A DNA stretch of 64,000 bases from Carettochelys insculpta (GCF_033958435.1 NC_134138.1:272901798-272965797), one strand, 5' to 3'; shown: positions 35,196-46,700, counted from the first letter of the stretch. Numbers and translations are program-made. Notes: a model not told the origin generated them from the sequence alone.

Positions 35196-36676
35196 CGACC
35201 TGTGTCTGCTATCGCCCGATCGGAAAATGCTCCTCTTTGCCTGTTGGTTGGCTTTCTGACTTCCCAGTACCTCCATAGAGTTAGACTGGGTTCTTCATTC
35301 AAGCCCTCTCTCATATGCATTACCCCTCTGATATCTTATTGTTCTTCACCTTGTGAGCCCCAATGCCAAATATGGATTGAACCCACTTACTTCTCCTGTA
35401 GACACAGAGAAGGAATTCGGTGCCCATGCAGCAAGTGTGGGCCTGATCCCAAAACGCTTTGGTATGCAGCAGGGTGAATTGGCTGAACAGTACTGGATAA
35501 GCAGAAGGCCGGGTGTCGCATCTGCTATGGGTGAATTTGTAGTTGCGCTTTTCCTGTAGCTAGGGGAGATGTCAGGCAGTTGGAGGATGTGGGTCTGAAG
35601 ATCTTTAGAGTGGGTGTAGTGGGACCTACCACATGTTAAGGTGCATAGAGCCTCAACAGACAGATCTCTATAGGGCTTGACTGATCCATGGGACACCTAT
35701 CAGTCACATAGACTGGAGAAAATACAGAAGACTGATGCTTACCCTGGTGGGATTGGAACCAATGCTGCCAAGCAGAGACTGGGGAGATGATAAAATAATA
35801 ATTCCTTACGCTGCCATTTCCTGAGGTCTGGGAACCCTTCCCTTGGGGAGGCACACAAACATTGCAGTGTTTAAAGTAACCAGTGTAGCAGTGGCTGCCT
35901 GATTTTGCAGAGATCCTGAAACAATCGCTCTAAAAGGTGTGAACTTCCCATTTATTGTAACGGGGGCCTTACTCTGATGCCGATGTTGATGATATTTTAA
36001 TGTCAGTATTTTTAATTATTTCCCTGCACATCAATCCATGCACAAGAAGTATGACTACCCTTTTCTGGGTAGGCCTTTAACAACACACGATGGAGCTGAA
36101 AAGAGGCATGTATTCATTTTTCTGACGCTGTGGTCAGCTCAGCTTCCAAAATCTCAGGAGGGTAGTACTTAAACTTCCTGAGAATATACTCATGGGGATC
36201 TCTAGATACCTAGTTTTGGCACTAGACGTATTTGTAGATAGAATGGAGTATAGCTGTTCACTTAGTTGGTGGGCAGGTTCCTCTTGTGCTCTGTTGCAGT
36301 CAATCCTGTGCCAGCACTTCTGCTACAAACCACATCTTCCAGAAATTTGTAACGTGACTCATGAAAGTGTTCCCGATAAATCTTTTTTAGCTCAGGAGTA
36401 AGTAGTTTTAAATTTGGCTTTGGTTTGTATTGTTTTCCCCTGAGGAAATCAGGTTGGTTCAAAGTTCTGTAGCACCACTTTCTCTTCCAGCATGGAGAAA
36501 GTTGACCTAAGATGTGCAACTGTAGCTCAGAGCATTATAGTTGTAACGAACATACCTCAGGTCACATTTCGTCATCGTCCCCACAACAGGAAGTCAAAAG
36601 GAGAAACTCTTTCATTGACTTCCCTTATTCCTCGCAACTGTGAGGAGTAACGAGGTCATTGGAGGTGCCCTCAGCA
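35196..36676. other. No gene recognised
   Basis: Unassigned DNA. Confidence 0.45.
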
Positions 36677-36735
36677 TTTGATTTAGTGGATCTATACTAG
36701 TATAGTATACGCTAGTATAGACCTGCTAAATCAAA
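36677..36735. repeat. 59-bp palindromic hairpin
   Basis: Arms at 36677-36699 and 36713-36735 are complementary except for three positions that would still form G-U pairs. The loop is AGTATAC-like. Arm sequence (GATTTAG...TCTATACTA) is shared with MITE termini elsewhere in the window. Confidence 0.75.
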
Positions 36736-36885
36736 CCTTGATCACCCTCTAGCACATCGCCTTGGCAATATGTGCAGACAAGCCCTGAGAGACTTTAGGG
36801 AAGTCTTGTAAAACTGCATTTACAGCTTAGAATCATAGAATCATTAAACCATGGGGTAAGAAGGGAGTTCAAGGGCCATCTAGTC

Positions 36886-37216
36886 TAGTGTTTCTTAAAC
36901 TGTGTTCCACGGGACAGTGGTGTCATTAACAACTCACAGGTGTGCCACGAGCATTTGGAAAAATACATTATTAGTGTATATTTTCTGTTATTAAACCAGG
37001 TACAATGTTACTTCTTCACTGCTATGATATCTGATTAAATTAATTCATTTTGGTTTTGCTGTATATATTGCTGTTTTTGCGGGGGAGGAGTGGGTTTTTT
37101 GTTTGTTTTTTTGTCTGTCAACAGGTTTGTTCGTGAAGAAAATTTTCATAGGCATTTTGCATAAAAAAGTATTAGTGTTTGGTGTTCCATGGTCTCAAAA
37201 AGTTTACGAATCATTG
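36886..37216. mobile_element. hAT-type MITE, 8-bp duplication
   Basis: Terminal repeats are TAGTGTTTCTTAAACTG and the complement of AAGTTTACGAATCATTG. Both sides carry ATCTAGTC (36878-36885 and 37217-37224), a perfect 8-bp target duplication, diagnostic of hAT transposition. Confidence 0.75.
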
Positions 37217-37224
37217 ATCTAGTC

Positions 37225-37699
37225 CATTGGCTCTCAACCTACGCAGACTGCTGACCCTGTTTCAGGAGTCTGATTTATCCTCCCCCCCACCCCCCCCCCC
37301 AAGTGTCCTTCCCCCCCTCCCAAGTTTCACCTCACTTAAAAATGTCTGGATTGCAAAATATGAAAATGTTGCAGCAAACTATTACCAAAAAAATGCAGAC
37401 TTTCTCATTTTTAACATATAATTATAAAATAGATTGGAATATAAATATTGTACTTATGTTTCACTATGTAGTTTATAAAATTGTAAAAACAAGACATTGG
37501 CTGTATGAAATTTTATAGTTTACAGAGCTGTAAAACCAGCATAAAAAAGCCTGTATGCAATTTGAGTTTATATTGACATTTCTAGTGTTTTGATGTAGCC
37601 TGTTATAAAATGAGGTAAACAGCTAGGTGAGTTGATGTGTCCTCTGGAAGGCCTCTGCATACTCCCAGAGGTACATGTACACTTGGTTGAGAACCACTG
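37225..37699. mobile_element. Second hAT-type MITE at the same target
   Basis: It starts CATTGGCTCTCAACC and ends GGTTGAGAACCACTG, the CAGTGGTTCTCAACC signature of Charlie-like hATs. The left flank is ATCTAGTC and the right flank TCCTAATC (5 of 8 match), a decayed duplication. The interior is AT-rich with a C-run at about 37281-37321. Confidence 0.72.
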
Positions 37700-38255
37700 T
37701 CCTAATCTGACCTCCACAGCAAGATGCAGGACTTTTGTGTCTAAACTAACCAAGACAGATGGCTCTCCAACCTCCATTTGAAAATGTCCAGTGAAGGAGA
37801 TTCAACTATTCCACAGTCTCCCTAGATGCCTGTTCCATTGTCCTGTTGTTTGTACAGCTAGGAAGTTTTCCCTGAGATTTCATCTAAATTTACTGTGCTG
37901 TAGTGTGAACCGATGCTTTGTCTCCTGCGCTCTGTGGCAGGAAAGAACAACTTGTCTTTGATCTTTTTAAGGAAGCTTTGCAAGTGTTTGAAGACCACTG
38001 TCATAACCCTCTTCAGCTTCCTCTCATCCCTTTCACTTGTAACACATTCTTTGCCTTGGTTTTCTACACACTTATGTTACACCCTTATGTTACACACTTA
38101 TGCCTACACACTTATGTTATCCCCACAGACACCTCCTTGGGGCATGCCTATCCTTCCGTTTCCTATGTTTCTCTTGTTTTCAGAGAGCTAAAAAGTTCCT
38201 TGTACGCTCGCATTGGCCTCGTCTGCCTCTTCTTAGCTTTCCTCTGAACCAGGAG

Positions 38256-39089
38256 AACTTGATACTGGGTGTCTAGTATTACACTTTTTAGCTTAATAAT
38301 GACATGTAGCCAAAACAAGTTGGGTTGTGACTTCTGTCCTGATTCCTAAACTGGACTGCATTATATTACTCATTAGAGATCTCCAAAGACAACCAGATAC
38401 TGCAGAAAGTGGGTATGGATGGTTCATTAGGTGACTCTGTTCCTTCTAATCCCATCCCCAAATCCCATGGGTGCTATGTATCTCAGGGTATTAGGAGATG
38501 ATAGAAACATTAATTTCAAATAGGCTATCCTACAAGAGGCTACTAAAGGTGTAAACTGAAATGGGGTAAAAAGTAAAATATCATCATGGATTAATACAAG
38601 GCAAGAGTACAACAAGCTGGTCGCTCTTCAGCGTGGTCAAGGTCACCAGAGGGAAGCTCCAGGGAAGCCCCATATGGCAGCTGATGTTTAAAATATTTAT
38701 TAATGAGGTGGAAAAAAAAGTCTGAGCAGTGAGCTGGCAACATTTGCAAAAAATTATATGGCAAGACAAGATGGGTAAGAAACTACTGTTGATGAAAAGA
38801 ACAAGCTTTCAAGCTTGCATGGAGGGCCTCAGGTGTGGGACACATATTCAGAGTGTTACTGTTAAGTACAAGGATTGTGTAGAATAAGTAGTTAACATAT
38901 ATTTCAAGGAAACATTTAAGTCCTACAGGAAAAGGAAGGAATGGTGAGGGGGAGGCAGATTGTAGGGAGCTGGTTAGTGGGTTACAGATTGTTGTAATAA
39001 TAAGCCATAGCTCCATTGCCTCTGTTCAGTCTGTGATTTTTTTAGTTTTCATCAAAGCTATGTGTTTTGAAAGGCACTCTGATACCACA
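38256..39089. other. No gene recognised
   Basis: Unassigned DNA. Confidence 0.45.
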
Positions 39090-39522
39090 GGCTGTGTCTA
39101 CACTAGCAGTTTTTTCAGAAAAGCCGGGTCCTTTTCAAAACAACCCACCGAACATCTACACACAAAATGCGTTCTTTTGGTCTGAAATCAAAGAATGCAG
39201 TACCTTTTCCAGTGGCTCTCTTCCTCTCCCAGATGAGAGAGAGTGCCTTTTCCCGAAATATTCTTTAAAAAAACAAAACATGTGTAGAAGCTCCACAGGC
39301 CCTTCTTTCGAGATAGCAGTTCTCATGGCGATGGATTTTTTGATCCCTGGCCCATTCTTTCGAAAGAGCAGGGGCTGTGTGGATGCTCTCTACTGAAAGA
39401 GCAAATTGATGTTTTGATCTACTTTTTTTTGTGCATGGACACGATCTTTCAAAAGGAGTTTTTTTGGAAGATCTCTTCCACAAGAGCTTCTTTTGAAAGA
39501 TCACTGTAGTGTAAACTCAGCC
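39090..39522. mobile_element. Foldback MITE, type C, with ACA duplication
   Basis: It starts GGCTGTGTCTACACTAG and ends TAGTGTAAACTCAGCC, with ACA on both sides (39087-39089 and 39523-39525). CTTTCGAAAGAG and CTTTTGAAAGATC words occupy both arms. Same family as 18736-19085 in inverse layout. Confidence 0.7.
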
Positions 39523-39731
39523 ACAGAATGTGGTCTGAGGAGAAAGTCCAGGACATACACGTTATCGCACTCAAAATCACCTTTGCCAAACAAGAACACT
39601 ACCCCCAGGGAAGCAGCAGGCTCCCCACAGACTAGGACACACCAACGCAAAGTGGCACTTGAATTTTCCAGAATAAAAGATGCAAAATCTGCAGACTACG
39701 TCCACTGCTACAACGATCAACATCTACCACA

Positions 39732-40202
39732 ATGCATCTTTCAAGATCTATGGGCACCTACCCAGACCTATCCCAACGCATAGCGTATCTCATCCAGTGT
39801 GCTAAATGCCTCAATAACAACAGTGTGGGTGCAGCCAAGCAATCACTGCGTTCTCAAATGAGCACATGGGAAAATGATAAAAGACAAAAACGTCCTATGA
39901 CTTGTTGTGAACATTTTTCACAAGGTGATCGTTCTGCATCTGACCCCTCAGTCCTATCCTCAAAGGAAACCTGCACACCATCCTCAAATGATGAACCTGG
40001 GGGCAAATTCATAACTTTGCTACACAATAATAATTGTGAACTGAGAAGAAACATGAAATGTAGGGCTTACTACAATAATCTCTGTAATCTACTAACAACC
40101 TGTTGTGCCTCGGCCCAGCTGCCTTTCCATACCTCTTGGCTGTCTTCCCACCCCATCACTGGACAGATGTTAATAGTCAGTTCATCTGGAACGGTCCCTT
40201 GA
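39732..40202 (+). pseudogene. Decayed GIY-YIG domain (second Penelope lineage)
   Basis: The reading IAYLIQCAKC, then SVGAAKQSLRSQMSTWENDK, CCEHFSQGD and NNNCELRRNMKCRAYYNNL keeps the block order of Penelope GIY-YIG domains: the CxxC-type lead-in, the xVGxxxxxLRxRM block and the EHF block. YVG has become SVG, removing the tyrosine. The frame stays open for 156 codons but lacks the RT domain. Confidence 0.65.
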
Positions 40203-40281
40203 CATATGTGTTAACTATTTAAGCTAAACAGTTGGTCACAGCTTGTATTCAACTGTGACACACGAAGTGCATTTGTCAGAC

Positions 40282-40318
40282 CTGAAAAAGAGCTATGTAA
40301 ATTCGAAAGCTGGTCTCT
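40282..40318 (+). ncRNA. Decayed hammerhead-like motif (second lineage)
   Basis: CTGAAAA, GAGCT...AATTC, GAAA, then GCTGGTCTC. The first box lacks the invariant G (expected CTGANGA), and stem III has at most two pairs. It is the positional equivalent of the cores in the first lineage. Confidence 0.3.
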
Positions 40319-40429
40319 CTTACCCTAGGTGCCTACTTCATAAATGCTCCAGGGCTGGAGCATGCCTGGGGAAAATTAATGGGTACTCAGGCAGCCAAGT
40401 TCCCCCTTCGTCCACAAAGCTCCCTTCTT

Positions 40430-40665
40430 CCAAATCCTTTTTTTTGAGGGGGGAAGAAAGGTGCTTTCGAAATCAGGGTTTCCTTTCAAAGGAACCCCGT
40501 CTACACAGCTAGTATGCAATTTGAAAGCAGCACTTTCGACACTCTGGGTGGCCACCGTTATGCAAACCAGGTACTGAATATTCATATCAGTGCCTCATTA
40601 GCATTTTCAACCTGATTTATTTGCATGCCCCTTCCAAAAGGGAGGGGCATGTGTAGACGTAGCCA
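40430..40665. mobile_element. MITE type F, copy 1
   Basis: AAAGGTGCTTTCGAAATCAGG, GGAACCCCGTCTACACAGC, CCACCGTTATGC, CTCATTAGC and an end GAGGGGCATGTGTAGACGTAGCC recur in the same order at 41440-41625 and 45305-45520. Confidence 0.6.
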
Positions 40666-40960
40666 CTCTACCTACATAGCACCATTATTTTGAAATCAGC
40701 TACTGTATTCTGGAAGAGGTTTTCCGAAATAACTTATTGCAAAATAACGCTGCTACACACAAAAAGCGTTTTGAATTAGCACTCAGCTGTTTCAAGGTCG
40801 AGTGCCCACACACAACAGAGCCTATTTCGAAATAGAGCCATTGGATGCACTCTGGCTTATTTTGAAAGAGGCTCTATTCCCAGTCTAACAGCCCATGTTT
40901 TGAAATATCTATTTCGAAGTAGGCGCTATTCCTGGTACAATGAAGTTTACCGATTTTTGC
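40666..40960. mobile_element. MITE type E, partial
   Basis: CATTATTTTGAAATCAG, GGTTTTCCGAAATAACTTATT, GCCTATTTCGAAATAG and TAGGCGCTATTCCTGGTACAATGAAG match 50151-50519 in order. The right terminus is missing where a Tigger-like end begins. Confidence 0.6.
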
Positions 40961-40964
40961 AATA

Positions 40965-41420
40965 CAGTAAACCTTCGATTTTTCCGGACTCTGACTTAGC
41001 GGACTTTGGGAACAAGCATCCTCCAGCCTCACCCCACCATTGTTCCAGAGGCCTGTTAAATTCACCAGTCCCCCATCCCCCACCAAAGAAAATACATAAG
41101 GTGATTCACCAGAGCCACTGCATCTGGAGCCTGTGCCTGAGCCTGGACCACCACCGCCGAAGCCATCACATGCTCCTCACATCAGGGGTGGGGCATGTAC
41201 ATGGGCAGATGGCACTTGCAGACAGACTCTTCCCACCCTCTGCCGGTGGTGGCTCTGGTGGTAGCAGGTTCAGTGGCTCCGGCAGCTCTGACAAGTCATG
41301 GCATTTATTTGCGGGAATCGAGGGGAGCTGGTGGAGCTTGACTAAGAGATGTGGTGGGACTGGGGGAACACTGTGTAAACCTTTTATTTAATGGACTCTT
41401 TGTAAGGACCCCACAGATGT
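40965..41420. mobile_element. Tigger-like element, left end clear
   Basis: It starts CAGTAAACCTTCGATTTTTCC preceded by TA, with TAGCGGACTTTGGGAAC following. The right half has AACCTTTTATTTAATGGACTC but no clean terminal repeat, so the right border is approximate. Confidence 0.5.
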
Positions 41421-41439
41421 TGATATCTCCTTAATCCCA

Positions 41440-41625
41440 TTTTGAAAGGGACCCCGTGTAGACGAGCTGCGCGCGATAGAATGTGGCACTTTTGAAGTGC
41501 CATGGCCACCGTTATGCTAATGAGGTGCTGCATTTTCATTGCAGCATCTCATTAGCATATCCTGATGTGTCTCATTAGCATCCCCCTTTCAAAAGAGGGA
41601 TGCTAGTGTAGTCATAGCCCAAGTG
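41440..41625. mobile_element. MITE type F, copy 2
   Basis: GAAAGGGACCCCGTGTAGACGAGC, CCACCGTTATGCTAATGAGG, a TCTCATTAGCAT repeat pair and the end TAGTGTAGTCATAGCC match copy 1. Confidence 0.6.
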
Positions 41626-42316
41626 AGGTGTCGTTTCCTAGTGTCTCTTGTCCTGTTCAGTAGCTGATGAAAGCGTGTCTTTTGTCGTTTTCTAGACTGC
41701 GCTATTCAGCAGTTGTACTTACAGCTCCAGGTTGAGATGCAACATGCTCTTGTGGCCCAGAAACTGAACTGGACCTCAGGACATCTGGGTGCTGTTAGAG
41801 ATTTCCTGGATAATTTTGGACAAATGGGTATAAAGGCTAGAACATAAAGGCCCTAGGAATTATGGGATGTGTGGGAGGATTATCCGGACACAAGCTCAGT
41901 GGTATGTGTTTCAGTGAATAGGAAGGAGCCCACTATCAGGTGACTTGAGCCCACCTTCAGGTGACTCCAGCCCCCGCATGGGTAAGTGGGTATGAATTCA
42001 AAGGACACGTGCATGCAAAGGTTTCTTAGACTCCAAAGGTTGGGTTTTATATCAAGCAGAAATAGTTTATTTTTAGCTGTGGAGCTTCCTGGTTCATGTC
42101 CGTAGTGTGATGCCCAAAATGGCAGCCACCATAACGTCTGTTTGGGTTATTCCATAACTTTTAGAAAGACACCCAGTTTTGATCTGAAGACTCCAAGTTA
42201 TGGAGACTATACCACACCCCTTGTAAATTGGCCCAATGACTAATTGCCCGTCTTGTGGCTTTAAGAATTGTACTTTGTTTCTTGTCTGTATCTACTGCGC
42301 TTCAGGTATCAGTAAT

Positions 42317-42510
42317 GCGGGGGTGGGGTAGCTCAGTGGTTTGAGCATTGCCCTTATAAATTCAGCATTGCAAGTTCAATCCTTGAGGTGGTCATTTAGG
42401 GGTCTGGGGCAAATAGATTTAAAAATGAAAAAATCTCTAAGGTGTTTGGTCCTGCCAAGAGGGCAGGGGACTGGACTCAATGACCTCTCAAGGTCCTTTC
42501 CAGTCCTATG
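42317..42510 (+). mobile_element. tRNA-derived SINE with CR1-like tail (Cry I type)
   Basis: The A box TAGCTCAGTGG (42329-42339) and B box AGTTCAATCC (42373-42382) form a tRNA-like pol III head. The second half (GGTCCTGCCAAGAGGGCAGG, GGACTGGACTCAATGACC, CCTTTCCAGTCCTATGAG) matches the CR1 3' end, which allows mobilisation by CR1 enzymes. Such SINEs are known from cryptodiran turtles. No acceptor-stem pairing supports a real tRNA. Confidence 0.82.
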
Positions 42511-42750
42511 AGATATGCATTATGCCTTTGTCAGCCAGATTACAGAGACATCTGCTCTCATAAATCTCTTCCCTGTGTTGCTACTTGTAGCCTGTGATCC
42601 ATTCACTGCTTAACCTTCTGTTGAATAAACTAGATTGAGCTTCTTTTAACTTACCATAAGGCAGGTTAATTCTGGGTGAAATCCTGGCTCTGCTGAAGCC
42701 TGTGGCAGCGTTCCCATTGACTTCATCGGAAGCAGGGCTGCCACTTAGGC

Positions 42751-43810
42751 CAGGGATCAGCAACTCCCACATGTGCGCCAAGAGTGGCACGTGAGCCTAT
42801 TTTGATTGGCACGCGAAGCAGGAGCTCAGTCCTGCTCCCTCTCCCTGCCATGCCACGGGGGCATAGAGATCTGTGGGCACTGCTACACTCCCTCAGGCTC
42901 ACACCACAGAGCTGCCATCAGAAGGCGAAGACGTGCAAGCCCTGCCAGCCAGCTGACCAGTGGAGGGGTGGGGCAGGCTGAGCTTGACCTGTCTTGGCTG
43001 CAGGTGCAGGGCAGCATGGAGCTGCCTGGAGCACAGGACTGAGTCTATGATGCCAAAGGTAGGCTGGGGGCAGAGCTTCTCCCCCTGCTGCATGTTCTTC
43101 ATAGCCCCAACCATCTGCCCTCCTGTCTTCTGGAGAAGGGGTGTGATCCCTCTTCCCCTCCTTTCCCAGGGACAGTAACCAAGCCCCTTTTCCACCCCAC
43201 CCTCTCACCTCTGCCATCTCTTCCTACTTCGCCCAGGGACAAGGACTGAGCCCCTCTGATGCCCCAGCTCTACCATCTGCCCCTACCTCCCCCGGGGACA
43301 GGGACTGAGCCTCTCTGTTCCTCCCCTGCTGTCCTTCCGCCCTCTTGGGAAAGGGACTGTGCCAGTCTGCCCCCACTTGTCAGCTGCCCTGGGGCGGGGA
43401 TTTTTCAGTCCATCTGCCCCCACTTCTGCCCACTGTCTGGGTTGGAGACTGAGCCCTCTTGCTTTCCATTTCTGCCCTGTCCTGCTACCTTGCCAATCGC
43501 TGTCCCCATCCTTCAGGCAGGCAGTTAATTCCAGAGAGGTGTTTGGAGCTCCTGCTTCCCCAGGGCTGCCCAGTTCCTCCCCCTGAGCTCACTTGCCCCC
43601 AGCACATGCCAGCCCTCACTTTTGCACACCCAGGCTCTCCCTCCTGCCACAGCTCAACAGCAAAGCTCTACATCTTAATGTATTTGCAAAGGAAGCTGTT
43701 GCAAGTAGGACTACTAGTGAGTTTAAAAAGGCTCACTGGCATTCGGCCCATACGTAGAGGTCAAAAGGTCAAATTTCAGCACTTCACCACCAAAAGGTTG
43801 CTGGCACCTG
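42751..43810. mobile_element. 1.06-kb hAT element, 8-bp duplication
   Basis: The ends CAGGGATCAGCAACTCCC and AGGTTGCTGGCACCTG are inverted repeats of the CAGGGGTCGGCAACC type. Flanks ACTTAGGC (42743-42750) and ATTTAGGC (43811-43818) match at 7 of 8. The interior is C-rich with loosely repeated GGGGACAGGGACTGAGCC units (43140-43470) and no transposase. Confidence 0.75.
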
Positions 43811-43815
43811 ATTTA

Positions 43816-44009
43816 GGCCTTGTTTGCATGAGCATTTAGTTCACAGCAAGCCAGGATATAAATCTATCCTGAACAACCTGCCACACCAAGTGTCTTTGTG
43901 GACTCTGCTACAGTCCACTTCAGCTCCTTCCTGGGCTTTGGTCTGTTTCAAAGAGGGTTAAATTCACAACCTGCCTAGCCGTGAACCAAGTGTTTGTGTG
44001 TACAAGCCC
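43816..44009. mobile_element. Small MITE abutting the hAT element
   Basis: It starts GGCCTTGTTTGCATGAGCA and ends TTGTGTGTACAAGCC. GTTCACAGCA and CGTGAACCAAG are further inverted matches. It begins within the right flank of the hAT. Confidence 0.55.
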
Positions 44010-45304
44010 TCAGAGTCTTATAGTTTTAAGGCCAGGGAGGGATGATTATGGTCATGTAAAGACCTTCTGCGAGGCACCAGGTGGTACCATGACTCGCAGT
44101 CAAACCAAAGTAGCTGTGGCCACAGTGCAAGTTCTGATGTTCACAGCAACTCATGCAAGAGGTGGGCGTGGCAACTGCTCATCATGGTTGAGCTATTCTT
44201 CTGGCTACAAATTGTTAGCAAGGCCAGGTGGGAAACATGGAATCGGAACTTCTTAGGTGTATTTCAGCTGTGCTACTTCCTTGTTGAATGATCATAGGTG
44301 AATTGCTGTCTTCTATGTCATCTGCCTGCCTGTAAAATGGAGCAACAATAGCTACCTATTTTGTGAGGGTGCTTGATTGTGTAAGTCTTCTGCCAGGTGT
44401 TGTCAGTAGCCCCAGGAGCTGGGTTCAAACAGCAAGGGGGTCCCTCTTCAACCTAACACAAACTCAAACCTCCCCCAGAATTTCTGCAATCACTAAATAC
44501 CTTCCAAGAGTATCTTTAATAGGTATAGTATCCCTTCTCATGAACACTGAGCCTGCTTATGAAACAAGGAAAGCTTTATTAAGAGGGGAAACCAAATCAA
44601 TGTGGGAAAATGGCACCCACAAACTTTATGAAAAACCTTACAGATGGTATGGTTTAGCAGTAACCCAGTACCTTCATTCCCCAACTGCTAATGTGAACAT
44701 CCAGTAGACAAAAGCCACTTGATCATATCTCTTCCCCATATAGCTGGTGCCGGTGTTTAATTTAGTGCCAAAATACCCACGTGCATTTGGCTAGGCTCTG
44801 CCCTACCACTTGTGGATGTGCTACTTGGTCACAGAGTGATGTCTGATCTATTGAGGCTCCACCACCTAACCCCTTCATCATAATGTTAACTTTATTAATA
44901 TGATAGACACTCCATTTTACATGCTTCTCCTTTTGGAGAGATGATGAGCAAACAAACAACGTGACAGTTGAGTTGTCACGTTGCTTCACACACAGCTGAA
45001 AGATGCTCAGATACTACGGGGATAAGCCTGGTATTAAAAACCTGTGCAGAATAGAGTTCACTGAGATCTTCAACAAAGAACCATCCCTGCATCATTTCTT
45101 CTTGGAAAAGTCCCTCAGTGGTGCAGGCATCTCAGTGGAGGAGAATCAGTAACCTTCAGGACCTTTGAGTAAACTTCTTGTCATTTTTTCTATTCTTCTC
45201 TCACCTCAGTTTCACTACCCAGATGAGTTTGTGTATGGTTATGGTGATGCCCTATCAAGGCTGTTCCCCTCTCTAGTATTTCAACTACAGAAGGTGCACA
45301 AATG
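44010..45304. other. Unassigned DNA with a MIR-like relic
   Basis: No gene is recognised. About 44262-44375 has CCTGCCTGTAAAATGGAGCAACAATAGCTACC, consistent with MIR (plus). Confidence 0.45.
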
Positions 45305-45520
45305 GGAAAAAGGTGCTTTCGAAAGGGGGGTTTCCTTTTGAAGGAATGCCATCCACATGGCTACTTTGGGGTCTGGAAATGGCTCTTCTAGAATCCAGGT
45401 CACATGAGAATACGCAAATGAGGTGCAAGATATTTAAATCCATGTCTTATTTGCATTTCTGATCTCACTCATTTGCATGCCCCTTCTGAAAGGGAGGGGC
45501 TGTCTAGATGCAGCTACGGA
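45305..45520. mobile_element. MITE type F, copy 3
   Basis: AAAGGTGCTTTCGAAAGG, TTTCCTTTTGAAGGAATGCC, CATTTGCATGCCCCTTCTG and GAGGGGCTGTCTAGATGCAGC align with copies 1 and 2 in the same orientation. Confidence 0.6.
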
Positions 45521-46210
45521 GTCCCACCAAATTACAACTGACAGAACACTGGTTAATTAAGCCATTGTTGTTATTAATTAACTTCTGAACATAATGTGTC
45601 ATTTGTTACTAAAGAGAGATCAATCCTTGATGAGTAATTGGAAGCATCATTTGCAGCCTGCCAGAGCATTTGACTGCATCAGACATGCCTGGGTTAAAAA
45701 GAAAAGGTCACAAATAAATAATGACAGGACAATGAGAATGCCCAGAGGTCTTGGGGGACATCTCCCTATTTTATTTTGTGATGTATATGTTGTGCTCATG
45801 GGGGAGTGGCACAGTGTTTGAAAGACAGCATAGAGCCAAATGTAGTAAAAATTTTAAATGAGTCAGATTGTACCATAGACTCTCTATGAATAGAAATTTC
45901 TTGCTTGAATGATAAGAGTCTAGCAGTAGGAAAGCACTCGTGACCACAGGTCAAGGATGGTGACGTTAATTGTGAAATGTGCAGGGAGATAAGAAATACT
46001 ACAAAAATAGAAAATCCAGCCATAATGGAGGATTTCAACTATCTCTGTATTAACTGGGTACATGTCACATCAAGATGGGTTGTAGACATAAGCTTTCTAG
46101 ACACTATTAATGACTGCTTCTTGGAGTACCTAGTTTTAGAACTTACAAAAGGAGAAGTAGTTCTTGATTTAATCCTAAAAGGATCTGATCCAAGGCGTGC
46201 AGTACCTGGT

Positions 46211-46700
46211 GAAATAGTATTTCCCTAATATCCAACCTACATCTCTTCCTCTGTAACTTCAGACCATTGTTCCTTGTTCTGCCATCTGCCACCACTGAGA
46301 ACAATTTCTCTCCATCCTCTTTAGAGCCCCCCGCCTTCAAAAAGTTGAAGGCTGGCATGAAATCACCACTCAGTCTTCTCTTCTGCAAACTAAATAAGCC
46401 CAAATCCTTCAGCCTTTCCTCATAGGTCATGTGCCTCCAGACACCTAATCATTTTGGTTGCCCTCTGCTGAACCTTCTCCAGTACATCCACATCCTTTCT
46501 CTACTGGGGGATGAAAAACTGGATGCAATACTCCAGATACGGCCTCACCAGTGCCGAGTAAAGGTGAATAATAACTTCTCAAGATCTGCTGGAAATGTTT
46601 CTCCTAATGCAACCCAATATGCCATTAGCCTTCTTGGCTGCAAGGGCACACTATTGACTCATATCCAACCTATATCCAGTTCTGAGATAAGAGGGATGGT
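46211..46700 (-). mobile_element. CR1 fragment lacking its 3' end
   Basis: The minus strand reads MTYEERLKDLGLFSLQKRRL, GEKLFSVVADGRTRNNGLKL and RLDIREILFH, then stops at CACCAGG (46211), where other copies continue another 150-200 bp to the CR1 terminus. It is embedded in the older plus-strand CR1. Confidence 0.78.

Larger units (their letters stand above)
36828..38255 (-). mobile_element. Old CR1 LINE with two hAT elements inside
   Basis: 36828-36885 is a CR1 3' terminus on the minus strand (AGAATCATAGAATCAT...GGCCATCTAGTC). CR1 resumes at 37708 and reads, on the plus strand, ACAGCTAGGAAGTTTTCCCTGAG...CTCTGTGGCAGGAAAGAACAACTT...TTTGAAGACCACTGTCATAACCCTC, the complement of the RT C-terminal region. 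The coding frame is decayed. Confidence 0.75.
39526..40328 (+). mobile_element. Penelope-like element, second lineage
   Basis: Contains a decayed GIY-YIG frame followed by a terminal segment with GACCTGAAAAAGAGC...TTCGAAAGCTGGTCTCTC. It differs clearly from the family at 8192 and 16467. The left end abuts the type C MITE. Confidence 0.68.

Noticed and set aside
40900..41391. 163-codon frame with Gly/Ser-rich end
   Set aside because: It overlaps the end of a type E MITE and a Tigger-like element; low-complexity only.
41668..41690. CTGATGA near 41670 as a hammerhead
   Set aside because: No stem II or GAAA box follows in the right place.
42329..42382. tRNA gene
   Set aside because: A and B boxes are present but the cloverleaf arms do not pair and the CR1-like tail follows, so it is a SINE head.
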